The notes under the pieces: model-generated
What the model saw: only the letters and a program-made list of their open reading frames with translations
Databases searched by the model: none
Told to the model about the DNA's origin: nothing
Assembly (NCBI GenBank): GCA_022711755.1
Contig: JAKLEA010000007.1
Span: forward strand, 1-64,000
Direction: 5' to 3'
DNA: 64,000 nucleotides
Source of the DNA: Planctomycetota bacterium
GTDB lineage: Bacteria; Planctomycetota; Brocadiia; SM23-32; JAKLEA01
Shown here: positions 1-9,548 of the stretch, piece after piece
How positions within the stretch are numbered: the stretch's first letter is position 1
Layout: the number at the start of each line of letters is the position of its first letter
Program-made: the position numbers and the translations under genes

Positions 1-3000
1 AACATCAACCCAACCCGATACCCGCTCACCCGCAGCCCGCTCACGTCCACCCGCTCTATGTCCCCAGTCAACGGAGCCACGCCTACGCCAAATCCAAGAC
101 TCTCGGCCCAGTCCCCGTCCAGTATCGCGTCCGTCAAAGGATCCCCGGGCAGGTCCGGATCCCCTGCCCCCGCCCCCTCTATCGCCAGACTCTTGTCAAG
201 CACCGTCACGTTCTCCTGATACAACCCCGCAAGCACGTGCACCGTGTTGCCCACACCCCCATCTATCGCCACCACCCCGTCGCTGACCCTGTAAAACGCG
301 TCATATCCCATCGCTGTCGCTGGCCCCGACCCGTCAGGATCATCGCCCATCGCCACTCCCGACCAGTCATCATCCACCCATACCTCCGTCGGAACCCCTA
401 TGTCCCCTATGTCAACCTCCCCATAAGCCCCCTCCTCATTGTCATGAATCATCGCGTCCACCACGTTCCTGGACATCCCACCCCAGTCGTTCCCACGCGC
501 CGCTATCCCGTATCCCGTCTCGTTATACACCAGCCATCCAGCATTGGGATACAATACGTTCCCCCCTGCGCTCGTCCCCAAACTCACACCCTCCCCAGTC
601 CCGCTCCCCAAAACCGCCTTCGCCCCGTCCGTCACCGCAACTCCCGCCGCGTTCCCCGTCACCTCCGAACCCTCCATCAACAGCTCGCTGCCCGCCCCCG
701 TCACCAGCACTCCTGCCACGCTCGCTCCGCTGATCTCGTTGCCCAAACCCACTATCGCGCCTGAACCACTGGTAACCTGCACCCCTGTCCATACACCTCC
801 ACTTATTGAGTTGTTTGTCAACGTCGCCACTGCGCCATACCACAACCCTATCCCTATGCCTTGTATGTCCGTTATCGCATTACCATCTACCTCAACCGTA
901 CCCCCCATCACCCCTCCCAACGCTATCGCTCCATACCCGTCCCTGTATGACGTGTCCAAAACGTGACTGATGCTGTTACCAGTCACCTGTGTCACACCAA
1001 GGAATCCCGGTTCCGTCCCCATATTCATAAGCCCTATGCCTTCAAACACAGTATCAGATATCGCATTCCCGCTAATCACTAAATCGGTAAACGTCTTTTC
1101 AGCCGTTGAGGGCACAGGCAACGACGGGCTTGCCAAATTCGAAACGGCGTACACAACTATCCCAGGCTCAAGAGTCATATAAGTGTCATGTTTGACAATA
1201 TTTCCACTGATCACATTGTTTGTGCCTCCGCCTACCAACATCACGCCTGCCTTGCTGTTTCCGGCGAACGTATTCCCGGTCACCTGTGTCCCGGGAGCGT
1301 CGGCAAGTATCATCCCGTAACGCCCATCGCGCGCATAGTTTCCGTCAAATACTGCTCCGGGCACATTCACACCGCCCACCGCGCCACTGAATAAATCCCA
1401 TGGATAATCGTCATTGCCTGGTCTCGTGTCTGTATTTCCAACAAATACGTTATCCTCAACCACCGCAGATGACACAGACATGTCGCTCGTTGCCACGCCA
1501 AACGGATCCATCCCCGCAGGATCGCCTTCATAACGACCAAACAACAATAATCCCGCGCGGTAGTTCTCAATCCGCATCCCGCTCATCTCAAACCCAGCAA
1601 TGTCGCCCGTCAACGGCACTACCGCGACGCCATATCCCTCGCCGCCCCAACTGCCGTCAAGCACCGTCTGCGTCGCCGTATTGCGCGGAAGGTCGGGATT
1701 TCCAGCCCCGACGCCCGACAATGTCAAAGCCTTGTCATGAACCGACACATTTTCCTGGTATAACCCACGCGCGATGTGAACCGTATTGCCCGCGCCATCG
1801 GCAATAGCATTCACGCCGTCCTGAATAAGCGCGAAAGCGTCGTAGCCGAATGCCGTCGCGCCGCCAGGACCGTCTGGATCCATGCCCGGCATCAGCCCGG
1901 ACCATGATCCGTTAACCCAGACCTGGGTCGGCTGCGATGCATAATCCCAACCCCACCACGGAGAATAATCCACATAATTGCTGACCGTGTCGCCGCTGCC
2001 CATCGGGTTGCCGGAATGCGTCGGGCCGCTCCAACTCCCCCACCAGTTGCGTGAACCATCCAGCAGGATCGTCTGCGTATTGACCAAACCCGCCGTGTTG
2101 CCTGAAATTGAGTTTTCGTTAACATGCACCCCGATCAAACCTGGTCCGGGCATGAACGCCGTATCAACGTTGACGCCAATTGCATTTGCCGTCAGGACAT
2201 TATCCCGAACCTGGACAGCCGCCTGCATCGCTCCGCCGACAAGGGCAATTCCCGCAGTCGCGCTGCCAGTAACAGTATTTCCGGTGACTTCAACCAATCC
2301 GCCTGAGAACTGACCTCGTATAACGATGCCGCCTTCCGCGCTTCCCGCGCCGACGGAATCATCCTGTGACGTTACGTGAATCTCATTGTTGTAGACGCGA
2401 GTATGCCCGACGAAAGATGAACCTGAACTGTCGCTTGCAAGGAGAATCGCCTCGTTGTCGGTATTCCATATCACGTTGTCGTGAACCTGGAGATCGGTGA
2501 AATAGTCAACGAATGTCCCCGTATCAGCAAATGTGCCCTTAACGCCAATAAACTGTATCGCCCTGTCATGCACCGCGCTGGTTGAAGGGAAAACATTTCC
2601 CGCCACTTCAACATTCGACGCGCCAACGGCAACCGTTATTCCGAAATACTGATTTTCAACGAACGTGTTGTTGCTAATGATGGTGTTATCGAGCGTGCCC
2701 ATCGTCATCCCGCGCTCGTTGTATTGAATCCAGTTATTATCCTGCTCGAAGTTCTCCAGCCTTATCTGGTTGGTAGCTCCGCCATACATCAGACCCAGCG
2801 GGAATTCCGGATCTGACGGCAGAACGAAAGTACTGTCGCAATCCTCGATCAGGTTGTCATTGAAGAATCCGCTCTTGATCAAGGTGTCGAAATTAGAATC
2901 GCCAAATGGATCCACTGCGACCGGCGTTTCATCCCATCTTCCCATCATGACAACGCCGGTATACTGGTTTTGAATGCGGAAGCCGCTGATCTCGAGATTC

Positions 3001-3521
3001 CCGATGTCACCGGTGATGGCGGCGACGGCAAAGCCGACGCCCATGCTGTCAACGAAGTTCCCGTCAATGATTGTGTCAGTCGCGGGATTGCCGGCCCCGT
3101 GGGTTGTCGAACCGCGCCCGGCTCCCACCAACTTGACTGATCGGTCATCGCTCTTTGTCAGCGGGTTGTAGTAGAGAGGATTGGCTGGATCGGGATCGCC
3201 AGGCTCGTGGTTCAGGATGAGGACGTTCTCCTGATAGAACCCGGCGGCAACGTTGACGGTCCCGCCGTTGTCAACGCTATCCACGCCGTCCTGGATGGTG
3301 GCAAAGGCATCAGTGCCGAAAGAAGTCGCCGGACCAGGCGGGTCCCACCCGATGGGCTGGCCTGCCCAATCGTCATCAACCCATACTGTAGGCGCCAGCA
3401 GCACCCTGGATTCTAGCTTTTCCACCGAGGGCAGAACATTCGCCTTCGGGGCGAAGGGCTTGACATTGCGGGAAAGCACAAACGACTTCCGTTGCCTGCG
3501 GGAAGACTTCCTTGTCGCCAT
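1..3521 (-). CDS. Giant secreted right-handed beta-helix protein with LExRxLL N-terminal motif (C-terminus beyond window)
   Basis: The frame starting at an ATG at 3521 stays open to the left window edge, so only about 1173 N-terminal residues are visible. A good ribosome site (AGGAG, 3529-3533) lies 7-8 nt upstream. Residues 1-30 are very basic, and residues 33-43 read VEKLESRVLLA, like the LEPRxLL motif described at the N-terminus of many planctomycete surface proteins. The rest is built of modules that each open with a W-V-D-D-D-W type motif (codons at 3386, 1922 and 383), followed by a TVxVxxGxYQENV segment, an I/V-L-D-G turn and a V/A-x-L/I-T-G-D-I segment. Long runs of N/D-G-N-x-I/V turns then form the beta-helix coils, as in NosD/pectate-lyase-like proteins. 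The second module has the degenerate motif WVNGSW. Such proteins are usually exported and bind or act on polysaccharide or the cell surface; no catalytic site can be assigned. Long plus-strand ORFs here are shadows. Confidence 0.88.
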   Translation of the reverse strand, partial: MATRKSSRRQRKSFVLSRNVKPFAPKANVLPSVEKLESRVLLAPTVWVDDDWAGQPIGWDPPGPATSFGTDAFATIQDGVDSVDNGGTVNVAAGFYQENVLILNHEPGDPDPANPLYYNPLTKSDDRSVKLVGAGRGSTTHGAGNPATDTIIDGNFVDSMGVGFAVAAITGDIGNLEISGFRIQNQYTGVVMMGRWDETPVAVDPFGDSNFDTLIKSGFFNDNLIEDCDSTFVLPSDPEFPLGLMYGGATNQIRLENFEQDNNWIQYNERGMTMGTLDNTIISNNTFVENQYFGITVAVGASNVEVAGNVFPSTSAVHDRAIQFIGVKGTFADTGTFVDYFTDLQVHDNVIWNTDNEAILLASDSSGSSFVGHTRVYNNEIHVTSQDDSVGAGSAEGGIVIRGQFSGGLVEVTGNTVTGSATAGIALVGGAMQAAVQVRDNVLTANAIGVNVDTAFMPGPGLIGVHVNENSISGNTAGLVNTQTILLDGSRNWWGSWSGPTHSGNPMGSGDTVSNYVDYSPWWGWDYASQPTQVWVNGSWSGLMPGMDPDGPGGATAFGYDAFALIQDGVNAIADGAGNTVHIARGLYQENVSVHDKALTLSGVGAGNPDLPRNTATQTVLDGSWGGEGYGVAVVPLTGDIAGFEMSGMRIENYRAGLLLFGRYEGDPAGMDPFGVATSDMSVSSAVVEDNVFVGNTDTRPGNDDYPWDLFSGAVGGVNVPGAVFDGNYARDGRYGMILADAPGTQVTGNTFAGNSKAGVMLVGGGTNNVISGNIVKHDTYMTLEPGIVVYAVSNLASPSLPVPSTAEKTFTDLVISGNAISDTVFEGIGLMNMGTEPGFLGVTQVTGNSISHVLDTSYRDGYGAIALGGVMGGTVEVDGNAITDIQGIGIGLWYGAVATLTNNSISGGVWTGVQVTSGSGAIVGLGNEISGASVAGVLVTGAGSELLMEGSEVTGNAAGVAVTDGAKAVLGSGTGEGVSLGTSAGGNVLYPNAGWLVYNETGYGIAARGNDWGGMSRNVVDAMIHDNEEGAYGEVDIGDIGVPTEVWVDDDWSGVAMGDDPDGSGPATAMGYDAFYRVSDGVVAIDGGVGNTVHVLAGLYQENVTVLDKSLAIEGAGAGDPDLPGDPLTDAILDGDWAESLGFGVGVAPLTGDIERVDVSGLRVSGYRVGLM

Positions 3522-3978
3522 CACTGACTCTCCTGAAACAGCAAACAATACCGGCAAGACCGGCTGTGATTATGCAAAATGTCCGCTACTGACGTTTAAA
3601 ACATAATATCCGCAAGTGTACGGATTATCCTCGCGTTCGAGCGGATTATGCTTTAAACAGTCACCGCCAGCCATCAACACCTTCTCACTCAGGCCGGTTG
3701 GTCGCCGATAAAAAACCGGCAAACACCGGCCTCTCCCATGACACTTCGCCTTGAACAACCTATCTGACACCCTGAATTCACCCATCGCCAAAAGCGGCGA
3801 ACGATCAGAATGTACAGTACATAAGGACAAAGAGATACCAGCCGTTGCGCACTGTGTCAAGCATGTATACTAAAAAAAAAGAAAAAAATCCCCGCTTCAT
3901 CCGGCATTCACAAAGTTCAAATTATTGGCCTAATATATAATAACTATCCACCCCGCTATTATCATATATGCGAGCGTA
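3522..3978. other. Intergenic region, leader of the beta-helix gene
   Basis: No convincing gene lies in these 457 bases. They hold the leader of the leftward beta-helix gene, nested inverted repeats at 3691-3732, and an A-rich stretch near 3871-3888 just beyond the end of the glycosidase gene. A 96-codon minus-strand frame (3570-3860) has no family resemblance and I treat it as chance. Confidence 0.6.
3691..3732 (-). repeat. Nested inverted repeat in the beta-helix gene leader
   Basis: AGGCCGGT (3691-3698) pairs perfectly with ACCGGCCT (3725-3732). An inner GCCGGTT (3693-3699) can instead pair with AACCGGC (3714-3720), so two stems share one arm and exclude each other. It lies about 170 bases upstream of the start codon at 3521 and would be transcribed in the leader if the promoter is further upstream. 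It matches no riboswitch class I know. Confidence 0.45.
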
Positions 3979-5205
3979 TTACTTAACATAGCCTTCCTGC
4001 GAACAAATGCTCCGGCAATAGGCCAGTTCAGCCCCGCCAATCTTCCTTCGCATGAAACGAATGCATCTATACCGATAATCATAATTGGGATTACCGCCTA
4101 TCTGACATGCATAGGACACGTTAATCCAGGTCTCTCCATTCTCATGGGTTACGAATGCCTGAGGGACATGCGTTGCGGGCGCATCGCCATCAGGCTCAAC
4201 ATAGCCAAGAACCACCCAATCCAATCCGTTCACAGACACCGCCTCGGTCAGCATCCGCCTTTTCCAGGGATGATCTCCGGCAACTCCCGGATCGGCATAA
4301 GCGAAATATACATCTCCTACCTTAATAATATCCGGATTCGGAAATTCGAAAAGGCAGGGATCATCATCCGCCCGGATAACCCGCCAATCCTCATGATTCA
4401 GGAATTCTCCGCTATTCTCCGCATATCCCATTGACAGCCCCTTGTCCGTCCAATAGTCAAACCAGAGTTTGAACTTTCCATCCTCATGAAGGAGCGCAGG
4501 CCGATGGTAGATTCCATTCATATGCGCATCGCCCTGCGGAACCGTCCCGGCCCCAACATCCTCTTTATGTATCAATATGGGAAATTCAGACTTATGCCAA
4601 TTGATCTCGTCTTCGGACACTGCGCCCATGATGCAACAGAGGCTGCCGTCCCGGTCTCCCGGCTCGCCATAGTGCTTCCCGTCCTTATTCTTCCCTGTCG
4701 AGCTGTACGCCATGTAATATTTGCCGCCGAGCTTTACGACCGATGGATCGCCGTTATGCCATTCATCAAAGAACTTGTCCCGCGCCGTCACCACCGGTTT
4801 CCATGTTTCCGGCTTCATCTGCGAATCCCATTTCCCTTCCCCTGCGAATATTTCCCACGGCCCGCCAAGCGCCTTCGCCCGCGCCGCGCATATCGCATCG
4901 CATCCCGGGAACCCGGGATTTCCATCCTCGACCATCCACCCGAAGAACCATCCTTTGAATGGATATGCCACATCATCCGGATCGTCAACCACCTCCAGTT
5001 GATACATGTTCCGGAAGCCGTATATCACATTCTTCCCGTTGCGTTCCCAAATTGAAGTTCGGTTGACTTTCCGCCCATATTCGACCATATAAGTACCGCC
5101 ATCGCCCAGGCTTTCTCCGCCCTTTCCGGCGACGCATCCGGACGTCAAATGAATCACAGAAACGATCAAGGCGAATAATATGAATCGGAGGCTTGCCGAA
5201 GGCAT
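3979..5205 (-). CDS. Lipoprotein with five-bladed propeller glycosidase fold (GH43/GH32-like)
   Basis: A 408-residue protein with a signal peptide and lipobox L-T-S-G-C, so Cys24 is probably lipidated and the protein surface- or periplasm-anchored. The body has the look of five-bladed propeller glycosidases: a GDPSVVKLGGKYYMAYS segment near the middle, then PALLHEDGKFKLWFDYW and NPDIIKVGDVYFAYADPG blades, each a D-P/D-I-K-type strand followed by an aromatic-rich Y-Y/W-F strand. The exact GH family and catalytic acids cannot be fixed by eye. It is the last gene of the leftward cluster, 106 bases after the second permease, which suggests it trims the oligosaccharide taken up by that transporter. 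The start at 5205 has GGGAG about 9-10 nt upstream. Confidence 0.75.
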   Translation of the reverse strand: MPSASLRFILFALIVSVIHLTSGCVAGKGGESLGDGGTYMVEYGRKVNRTSIWERNGKNVIYGFRNMYQLEVVDDPDDVAYPFKGWFFGWMVEDGNPGFPGCDAICAARAKALGGPWEIFAGEGKWDSQMKPETWKPVVTARDKFFDEWHNGDPSVVKLGGKYYMAYSSTGKNKDGKHYGEPGDRDGSLCCIMGAVSEDEINWHKSEFPILIHKEDVGAGTVPQGDAHMNGIYHRPALLHEDGKFKLWFDYWTDKGLSMGYAENSGEFLNHEDWRVIRADDDPCLFEFPNPDIIKVGDVYFAYADPGVAGDHPWKRRMLTEAVSVNGLDWVVLGYVEPDGDAPATHVPQAFVTHENGETWINVSYACQIGGNPNYDYRYRCIRFMRRKIGGAELAYCRSICSQEGYVK

Positions 5206-5311
5206 GAACCAGTTCTCCCTTCAAGAAACCATCAGAAAGAAATCCGGACCTGGGCGCAGTGAAAATCGTCGGCCAAATGCTGATTGGCGCAGAACCACGA
5301 TGCAATGAGGG

Positions 5312-6175
5312 TCATTTTATCGCGCCTGCCGTCAAACCCTTGATGAACCGCCTCTGCATCAACAGGTAAAGAACCGTTATCGGCGCCGACAGCACAACAA
5401 CGCCCGCAAAGATGTAATTCCAGTTCTTGACATACTGGTCCGACAGGAATTTCCACAATTGCACAAAGGCCAACTGGCCCTGGGACGTCCCCATGATGAT
5501 GAACGCCTGCATGAAGTCGTTCCATATCCACAACCCCCAGAAAATGATGATCGTCACCGTGCATGGCGTCAGCAGCGGAAACATCACCCGCCAGAACGTC
5601 CCAACCGGCCCGCAACCGTCAATCGCCGCCGCCTCCTCAAGCTCCTTAGGTATCGTGGACATAAAACCACTGTAAATAAAAATGCAGAGAGGCAGTCCCC
5701 AGGAAACGTAGTGCAGCAGGAGCGCGAAATACGTCACGTGAATCCCGATCAGGCGAAACTCCTTGAGCAGGGGAATCATGATGATCTGAAACGGAATAGT
5801 TATCCCGGCAAGGAAATAAAGCCGGAGAAATCGCCCGCTCCTCATCGGGCGGCGCATGATCGAATAGGCCGCCATCGGCCCGATCGTGACCAGGCACGCA
5901 ATCACCGCGACACACATGAGGAAGCTGTTGACCATCGGACGCGCCAGCTTCACGCCGGTAAATACGTATTCATAGTTGTCCAGACTCAACTGTTGCGGTG
6001 GCGCAAGGGGCGACTGCGTAATCTCCGGAAGCGTTTTGAAGGAATTCAGAACAGCCAGAAAGCACGGCGACACGAATAACAGCCCCGCTGTCAACATTGC
6101 GAACTCCAGCGCGGGAAGCTGGCGCTTTTTTCTTTTCATGGCGCGGGGAGCGGTAGTTTCGTGTTCCATCGTCAC
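5312..6175 (-). CDS. ABC sugar transporter permease, MalG type
   Basis: A 287-residue inner-membrane permease with about six membrane segments. The cytoplasmic loop carries the EAA motif (EEAAAIDGCGPVGTFWRVMFPLL) near residue 195, the contact site for the ATPase subunit, as in MalG/UgpE/LacG proteins of carbohydrate uptake family 1. Its GTG start at 6175 overlaps the TGA of the upstream permease (GTGA, 4 bases), indicating translational coupling; an ATG at 6169 is an alternative start. With the adjacent permease and binding protein it forms an oligosaccharide importer. No ATPase gene of the MalK/MsmK type lies in the cluster or the window, so a shared ATPase encoded elsewhere must energise it. 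Confidence 0.93.
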   Translation of the reverse strand: MTMEHETTAPRAMKRKKRQLPALEFAMLTAGLLFVSPCFLAVLNSFKTLPEITQSPLAPPQQLSLDNYEYVFTGVKLARPMVNSFLMCVAVIACLVTIGPMAAYSIMRRPMRSGRFLRLYFLAGITIPFQIIMIPLLKEFRLIGIHVTYFALLLHYVSWGLPLCIFIYSGFMSTIPKELEEAAAIDGCGPVGTFWRVMFPLLTPCTVTIIIFWGLWIWNDFMQAFIIMGTSQGQLAFVQLWKFLSDQYVKNWNYIFAGVVVLSAPITVLYLLMQRRFIKGLTAGAIK

Positions 6176-7071
6176 AGTCTCACGTCCCTCCGCCTGATGA
6201 GAGCGATCTGAACACCGGCGATGCCCACCAGCGCCATGAACATCACGAACGAAACCGCCGTCGCGTAACCCTGCCTGTTGTTCAGGACGCCAAGCCAGTA
6301 GATGTAATACCCGACCGTAAATGTCCTGTAACCCGGCCCGCCCTGGGTGGTTACGACTATGTGCGAAAAAAGGTTGATTCCCGTTATGAGCGCCAGCACG
6401 GAGTTGACCGTCAGCGCCGGGATGAGCATCGGAAATTGAATGTTCGTAAAGACGGAAACCGGACCGGCCCCGTCAATCTCCGCCGCCTCGTAAAGCTCGA
6501 CGGGGATCGTCTGCAGGTTGGCAAGATAAAGCGTCGTGAAGAAACCCGTTCCGCTCCACGCCACGAGCGCGAAGATGAAGAATGGAACCAGGCTAGGATC
6601 GCCCATCCAATCCCGGCAAAGGCTTTCAAGCCCCGCCCCGCGCAGCATGACGTTTATCGCCCCTGTCCGCGTATTGGCCATGTAGGTGAACAACAGTGCG
6701 CTGATAAGCACACTTAACACATAAGGATAGAAGAACAGACCCCGTATCAAACCCTTCCACATCCTGAGACGATCCAGCAGCACCGCCAGAATCATCGCTG
6801 CGAAGGTGAAGAAGATGACTATCAGCAGCGTCTCGAACAGCGTGAATTTGACTGCGTCCAGAAGCGGCCCGTCGCGCAATATCTCCCGGTAATTCTCAAG
6901 CCCTACGAAATTAGCCTTGTTGACCCATCCGCCCCAGTCCGTGAAGCTGTAGGCAAAACCGAGAACAGCAGGCAGGACCACAAACGCGCTGTAAAGAAAA
7001 ACCGCCGGCCCGCAAAGCGCAAGGGACGCGAGGCATTTACCGACAATCGTCCTCTTCCTGACGCTATGCAT
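6172..7071 (-). CDS. ABC sugar transporter permease, MalF type
   Basis: A 299-residue permease with an N-terminal membrane segment followed by five more. It carries the family signature ELYEAAEIDGAGPVSVF about residues 203-219 and ends in a short basic tail. This is the standard size and layout of MalF/UgpA/LacF-type subunits lacking the large periplasmic loop of E. coli MalF. It is 26 bases downstream of the binding-protein gene and overlaps the next permease by 4 bases, so all three are surely co-transcribed. The substrate cannot be read from the permease; the neighbouring fucosidase and propeller glycosidase suggest a plant- or algal-type oligosaccharide. Confidence 0.93.
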   Translation of the reverse strand: MHSVRKRTIVGKCLASLALCGPAVFLYSAFVVLPAVLGFAYSFTDWGGWVNKANFVGLENYREILRDGPLLDAVKFTLFETLLIVIFFTFAAMILAVLLDRLRMWKGLIRGLFFYPYVLSVLISALLFTYMANTRTGAINVMLRGAGLESLCRDWMGDPSLVPFFIFALVAWSGTGFFTTLYLANLQTIPVELYEAAEIDGAGPVSVFTNIQFPMLIPALTVNSVLALITGINLFSHIVVTTQGGPGYRTFTVGYYIYWLGVLNNRQGYATAVSFVMFMALVGIAGVQIALIRRRDVRL

Positions 7072-7097
7072 TTCCTCGCGGTTCCTATGCCGGCGCT

Positions 7098-8420
7098 CTA
7101 TCTGGCCTTCTGGGCGCTCTCCCAGCCGTAATCGAGTTTTTTGAGCAGATCGTCAACGTCCTTGTTGCCGGCTAGGATTTCCTGCATGACGCGGGCGGCT
7201 GCCATTTCCCCCCCGTGCGGCGGCTGATCGTCAAGCCCAATGAACGCGCCGGTGGCCGTTCCATATTTCGCAAGGTTCTCCGCCATGCTGTCGTAAAGCT
7301 GCTGCGCGGGCTTCCAGTCGCTCTGCGGCCCCTTGATCGGAACCTTCTCGGCGATCTTGAACATCGCCTCGCCATTCAGAAACAGTTGGTGAACCTGCGG
7401 ATCGTAGAACGCTTCAAGCGCCGACATCGCCTTTTCCAGCTTCGGACCCGTCGCGCTGACGGTCGCCGCCCAACCATTCTGAATGGTCGAATTGCTGAAA
7501 AACTTCGGCGGTTTTCCGGTCATGGAGGGCATCGGCCAGTAGGCCATCTCGAAATCCACCTTGTTCGGCTCTATGTCGCCCCCCACCCAGCAGCCCATGA
7601 TCCAGGTTGCGCCCTTGCCCCCGTAAAAGTCCCTCTGCTCCTCGTTATATCCGTCGCTCAATGCGCCCTTCTCAACGAAATGATCAAGCAGGTAAATCAT
7701 CTTCTCAATGATCATGCGCGCAATGGGATCCTTTGCAAAGCTGACTTTCCCTTCAATCTTCAGCTTATTCCACGACGGTTTGGTCAAATCCGGCTCGTAA
7801 TCATAGAGGTTCATGTGAAGCGAGCACATCAGCGGCATGTGGGCGGACCATTCGCGCCCGCCGTAGACCAGCGGCCTGTATCCCTTGTCCTTGAGCTTCT
7901 GCAAGCCGGCAATGAATTCATCCCAGCTCTGCGGCGGTTCGGTTATCCCAACGTCCGCCCACATCTTTTTATTTACTATGATGCCCTGAATCTGCCTGCC
8001 TCCCTGCGAGGTGTAACGCTTGCCCTTGTATGGAGTCGGTAGCGGAATGCCGAACTTCTCGTAGTAGCAGTCCGGCAGCGGAATCAGGTTCCCTCCGTCG
8101 GCCAGGAAGTCCGCCATTGACCACGTCATCACCACTTCGGGCAGATCGCCTGTCGCAATCCGGGACTTGTAGAACTGCGCGCCGTCCGCGTTTCCCAGGT
8201 CAATCAACTCGAGCTTCCAGCCGGGATTGTTGCGCTCAAAACACGCCTTCCACGCCTCCCAGTGCGTCCTGAAGCCCTCGCGCCCGCCGATGTTGCGGGT
8301 CACTCGGATGACCTTCTCCTCCGTCGGCGCCCGCCGGCAGCCCACGCATGCGAATGCCGCCCCAAGCACAAGCGTCAGAAGAAGAATCCTTATGCGACAG
8401 CCGTTCCTCGATTCACACAT
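7098..8420 (-). CDS. ABC transporter sugar-binding lipoprotein (family 1)
   Basis: A 440-residue extracytoplasmic solute-binding protein. The signal peptide ends in the lipobox A-C-V-G-C, predicting a lipid-anchored Cys28. The sequence follows the MalE/UgpB pattern: an early strand VIRVTR, the segment GDLPEVVMTWSMADFLADGG near residues 95-115, a hinge region with VNKKMWADVGITEPPQSWDEF near 150-170, and a C-terminal all-alpha lobe. The start at 8420 is backed by GGGAG seven bases upstream. It captures the imported oligosaccharide for the two permeases that follow it. It lies 43 bases after a GH29-like fucosidase gene, which links transport to glycan trimming. Confidence 0.93.
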   Translation of the reverse strand: MCESRNGCRIRILLLTLVLGAAFACVGCRRAPTEEKVIRVTRNIGGREGFRTHWEAWKACFERNNPGWKLELIDLGNADGAQFYKSRIATGDLPEVVMTWSMADFLADGGNLIPLPDCYYEKFGIPLPTPYKGKRYTSQGGRQIQGIIVNKKMWADVGITEPPQSWDEFIAGLQKLKDKGYRPLVYGGREWSAHMPLMCSLHMNLYDYEPDLTKPSWNKLKIEGKVSFAKDPIARMIIEKMIYLLDHFVEKGALSDGYNEEQRDFYGGKGATWIMGCWVGGDIEPNKVDFEMAYWPMPSMTGKPPKFFSNSTIQNGWAATVSATGPKLEKAMSALEAFYDPQVHQLFLNGEAMFKIAEKVPIKGPQSDWKPAQQLYDSMAENLAKYGTATGAFIGLDDQPPHGGEMAAARVMQEILAGNKDVDDLLKKLDYGWESAQKAR

Positions 8421-8463
8421 TGGCTATCTCCCGTTCTGTTCACATCCGATCAAATCCGACCGG

Positions 8464-9522
8464 TCATTTCGCTATCGTCCGCATGTCCTTCCCGATCGCC
8501 TTCAACTGCGAAACAAACGGAAGCGGAATCAGGCCGTTGCTCTGGATCGGAACATCCCACGTCACAACGCCGCCGTTGTCAACAACGCGCCGCGTCAGTT
8601 CGATGGCCCTGATATTATCGAAGCGCGGCGGGGATTGGCACCATGACGGGCCGAGGTAGCTCAGCATGTGGAATTGCGCGCCCTTCACCCAGCGCCCGTT
8701 GCATTCCACCCGGTCAGGCTCGTTGATCTCGCCGGCGGTGTAATCTTCTTCAGGGGTCAGATTGATTATCGGATAAAGGACGCCGGGATTGAATGCCACG
8801 ATGCTGTCCGGATTGCCGGCTCGGGCAGCCGAAGCAAAACTGGCGAAGTTCGGTTCATCCGGATGCTTGTACATCGCGTCGGAGAAGTAACACCCGTCGA
8901 ACCACCACCCCGACACCTTGCCGCCCCAGCGCTTCGACCAGTCGCTGATGACCGCCTCCCACATCTTCTGAAACGCCTCCAGCCTTTCGCCGGTTTCATC
9001 TCCGCCGCCCTGCGGCCAGCCGCCCGTCGTCCCCCAGCGCCATTCCAGTTTCTCGCTGGCGGCCTTGTCCGCGGCCGGGCCGCCGCTGGGCAGGTAGACC
9101 AGAAGCCTGATGCCTTTCGGCGCGATTGCCTTGTGAATATCGCTGATCAGATCGCGACGGGAGCACTTGCTCGGTTTGATTCCGACGAATTCGTCGTAGG
9201 TTTCATTCGGCGCGCAGTAATGGCCGGAGTTCTGACCTATTGTTATGAAGTAATATGGCGCGCCGATCTCGGCCAGTTGATCCGCAAGGCCCTTGACGTC
9301 AAAGGCGTCCACGCGGGCGTTCCATTGCTCGGCGGTCTCCCCCCCCGCGCCCAGGTAGTGCGTGAAAACGCCCCATTTCGCGTCTTTGAACCAATCAGCC
9401 CGTCCGGTCTTCCCTTCTGCTCCCGCCATCTTCGCATCCTCCGCGCTGACCGCGCCGGCAGTGATTGCCATGCTCGACACAATGAGAACGCCCGCCATCG
9501 CCCATGTTTTCGACTTCCTCAT
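8464..9522 (-). CDS. Secreted GH29-like alpha-L-fucosidase family protein
   Basis: About 352 residues with a Sec signal peptide ending near A-V-S-A. The mature part begins DWFKDAKWGVFTHY, the typical opening of GH29 fucosidases, and the W-W-F-D-G motif near residue 211 (counted from the upstream ATG) supplies the expected nucleophile Asp. The protein is shorter than full GH29 enzymes (about 450 residues or more) because it lacks the C-terminal beta-sandwich, so it may be a divergent subfamily with another substrate. Two in-frame ATGs (9528, 9522) follow GGGAGGA; the second is correctly spaced and preferred. It sits between the membrane spermidine-synthase-like gene and the transporter genes, and probably releases sugars outside the inner membrane. 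Confidence 0.8.
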   Translation of the reverse strand: MRKSKTWAMAGVLIVSSMAITAGAVSAEDAKMAGAEGKTGRADWFKDAKWGVFTHYLGAGGETAEQWNARVDAFDVKGLADQLAEIGAPYYFITIGQNSGHYCAPNETYDEFVGIKPSKCSRRDLISDIHKAIAPKGIRLLVYLPSGGPAADKAASEKLEWRWGTTGGWPQGGGDETGERLEAFQKMWEAVISDWSKRWGGKVSGWWFDGCYFSDAMYKHPDEPNFASFASAARAGNPDSIVAFNPGVLYPIINLTPEEDYTAGEINEPDRVECNGRWVKGAQFHMLSYLGPSWCQSPPRFDNIRAIELTRRVVDNGGVVTWDVPIQSNGLIPLPFVSQLKAIGKDMRTIAK

Positions 9523-9548
9523 TCGCATTCCTCCCGCTGTTTCACAGA

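Noticed and set aside
237..1807. Several plus-strand reading frames over the beta-helix gene
   Set aside because: They are antisense shadows of the open minus-strand frame and encode low-complexity Pro/Ser/Arg-rich strings.
3570..3860. A 96-codon minus-strand frame upstream of the beta-helix gene
   Set aside because: No ribosome site or family resemblance, and it runs through the inverted repeat; more likely leader DNA.
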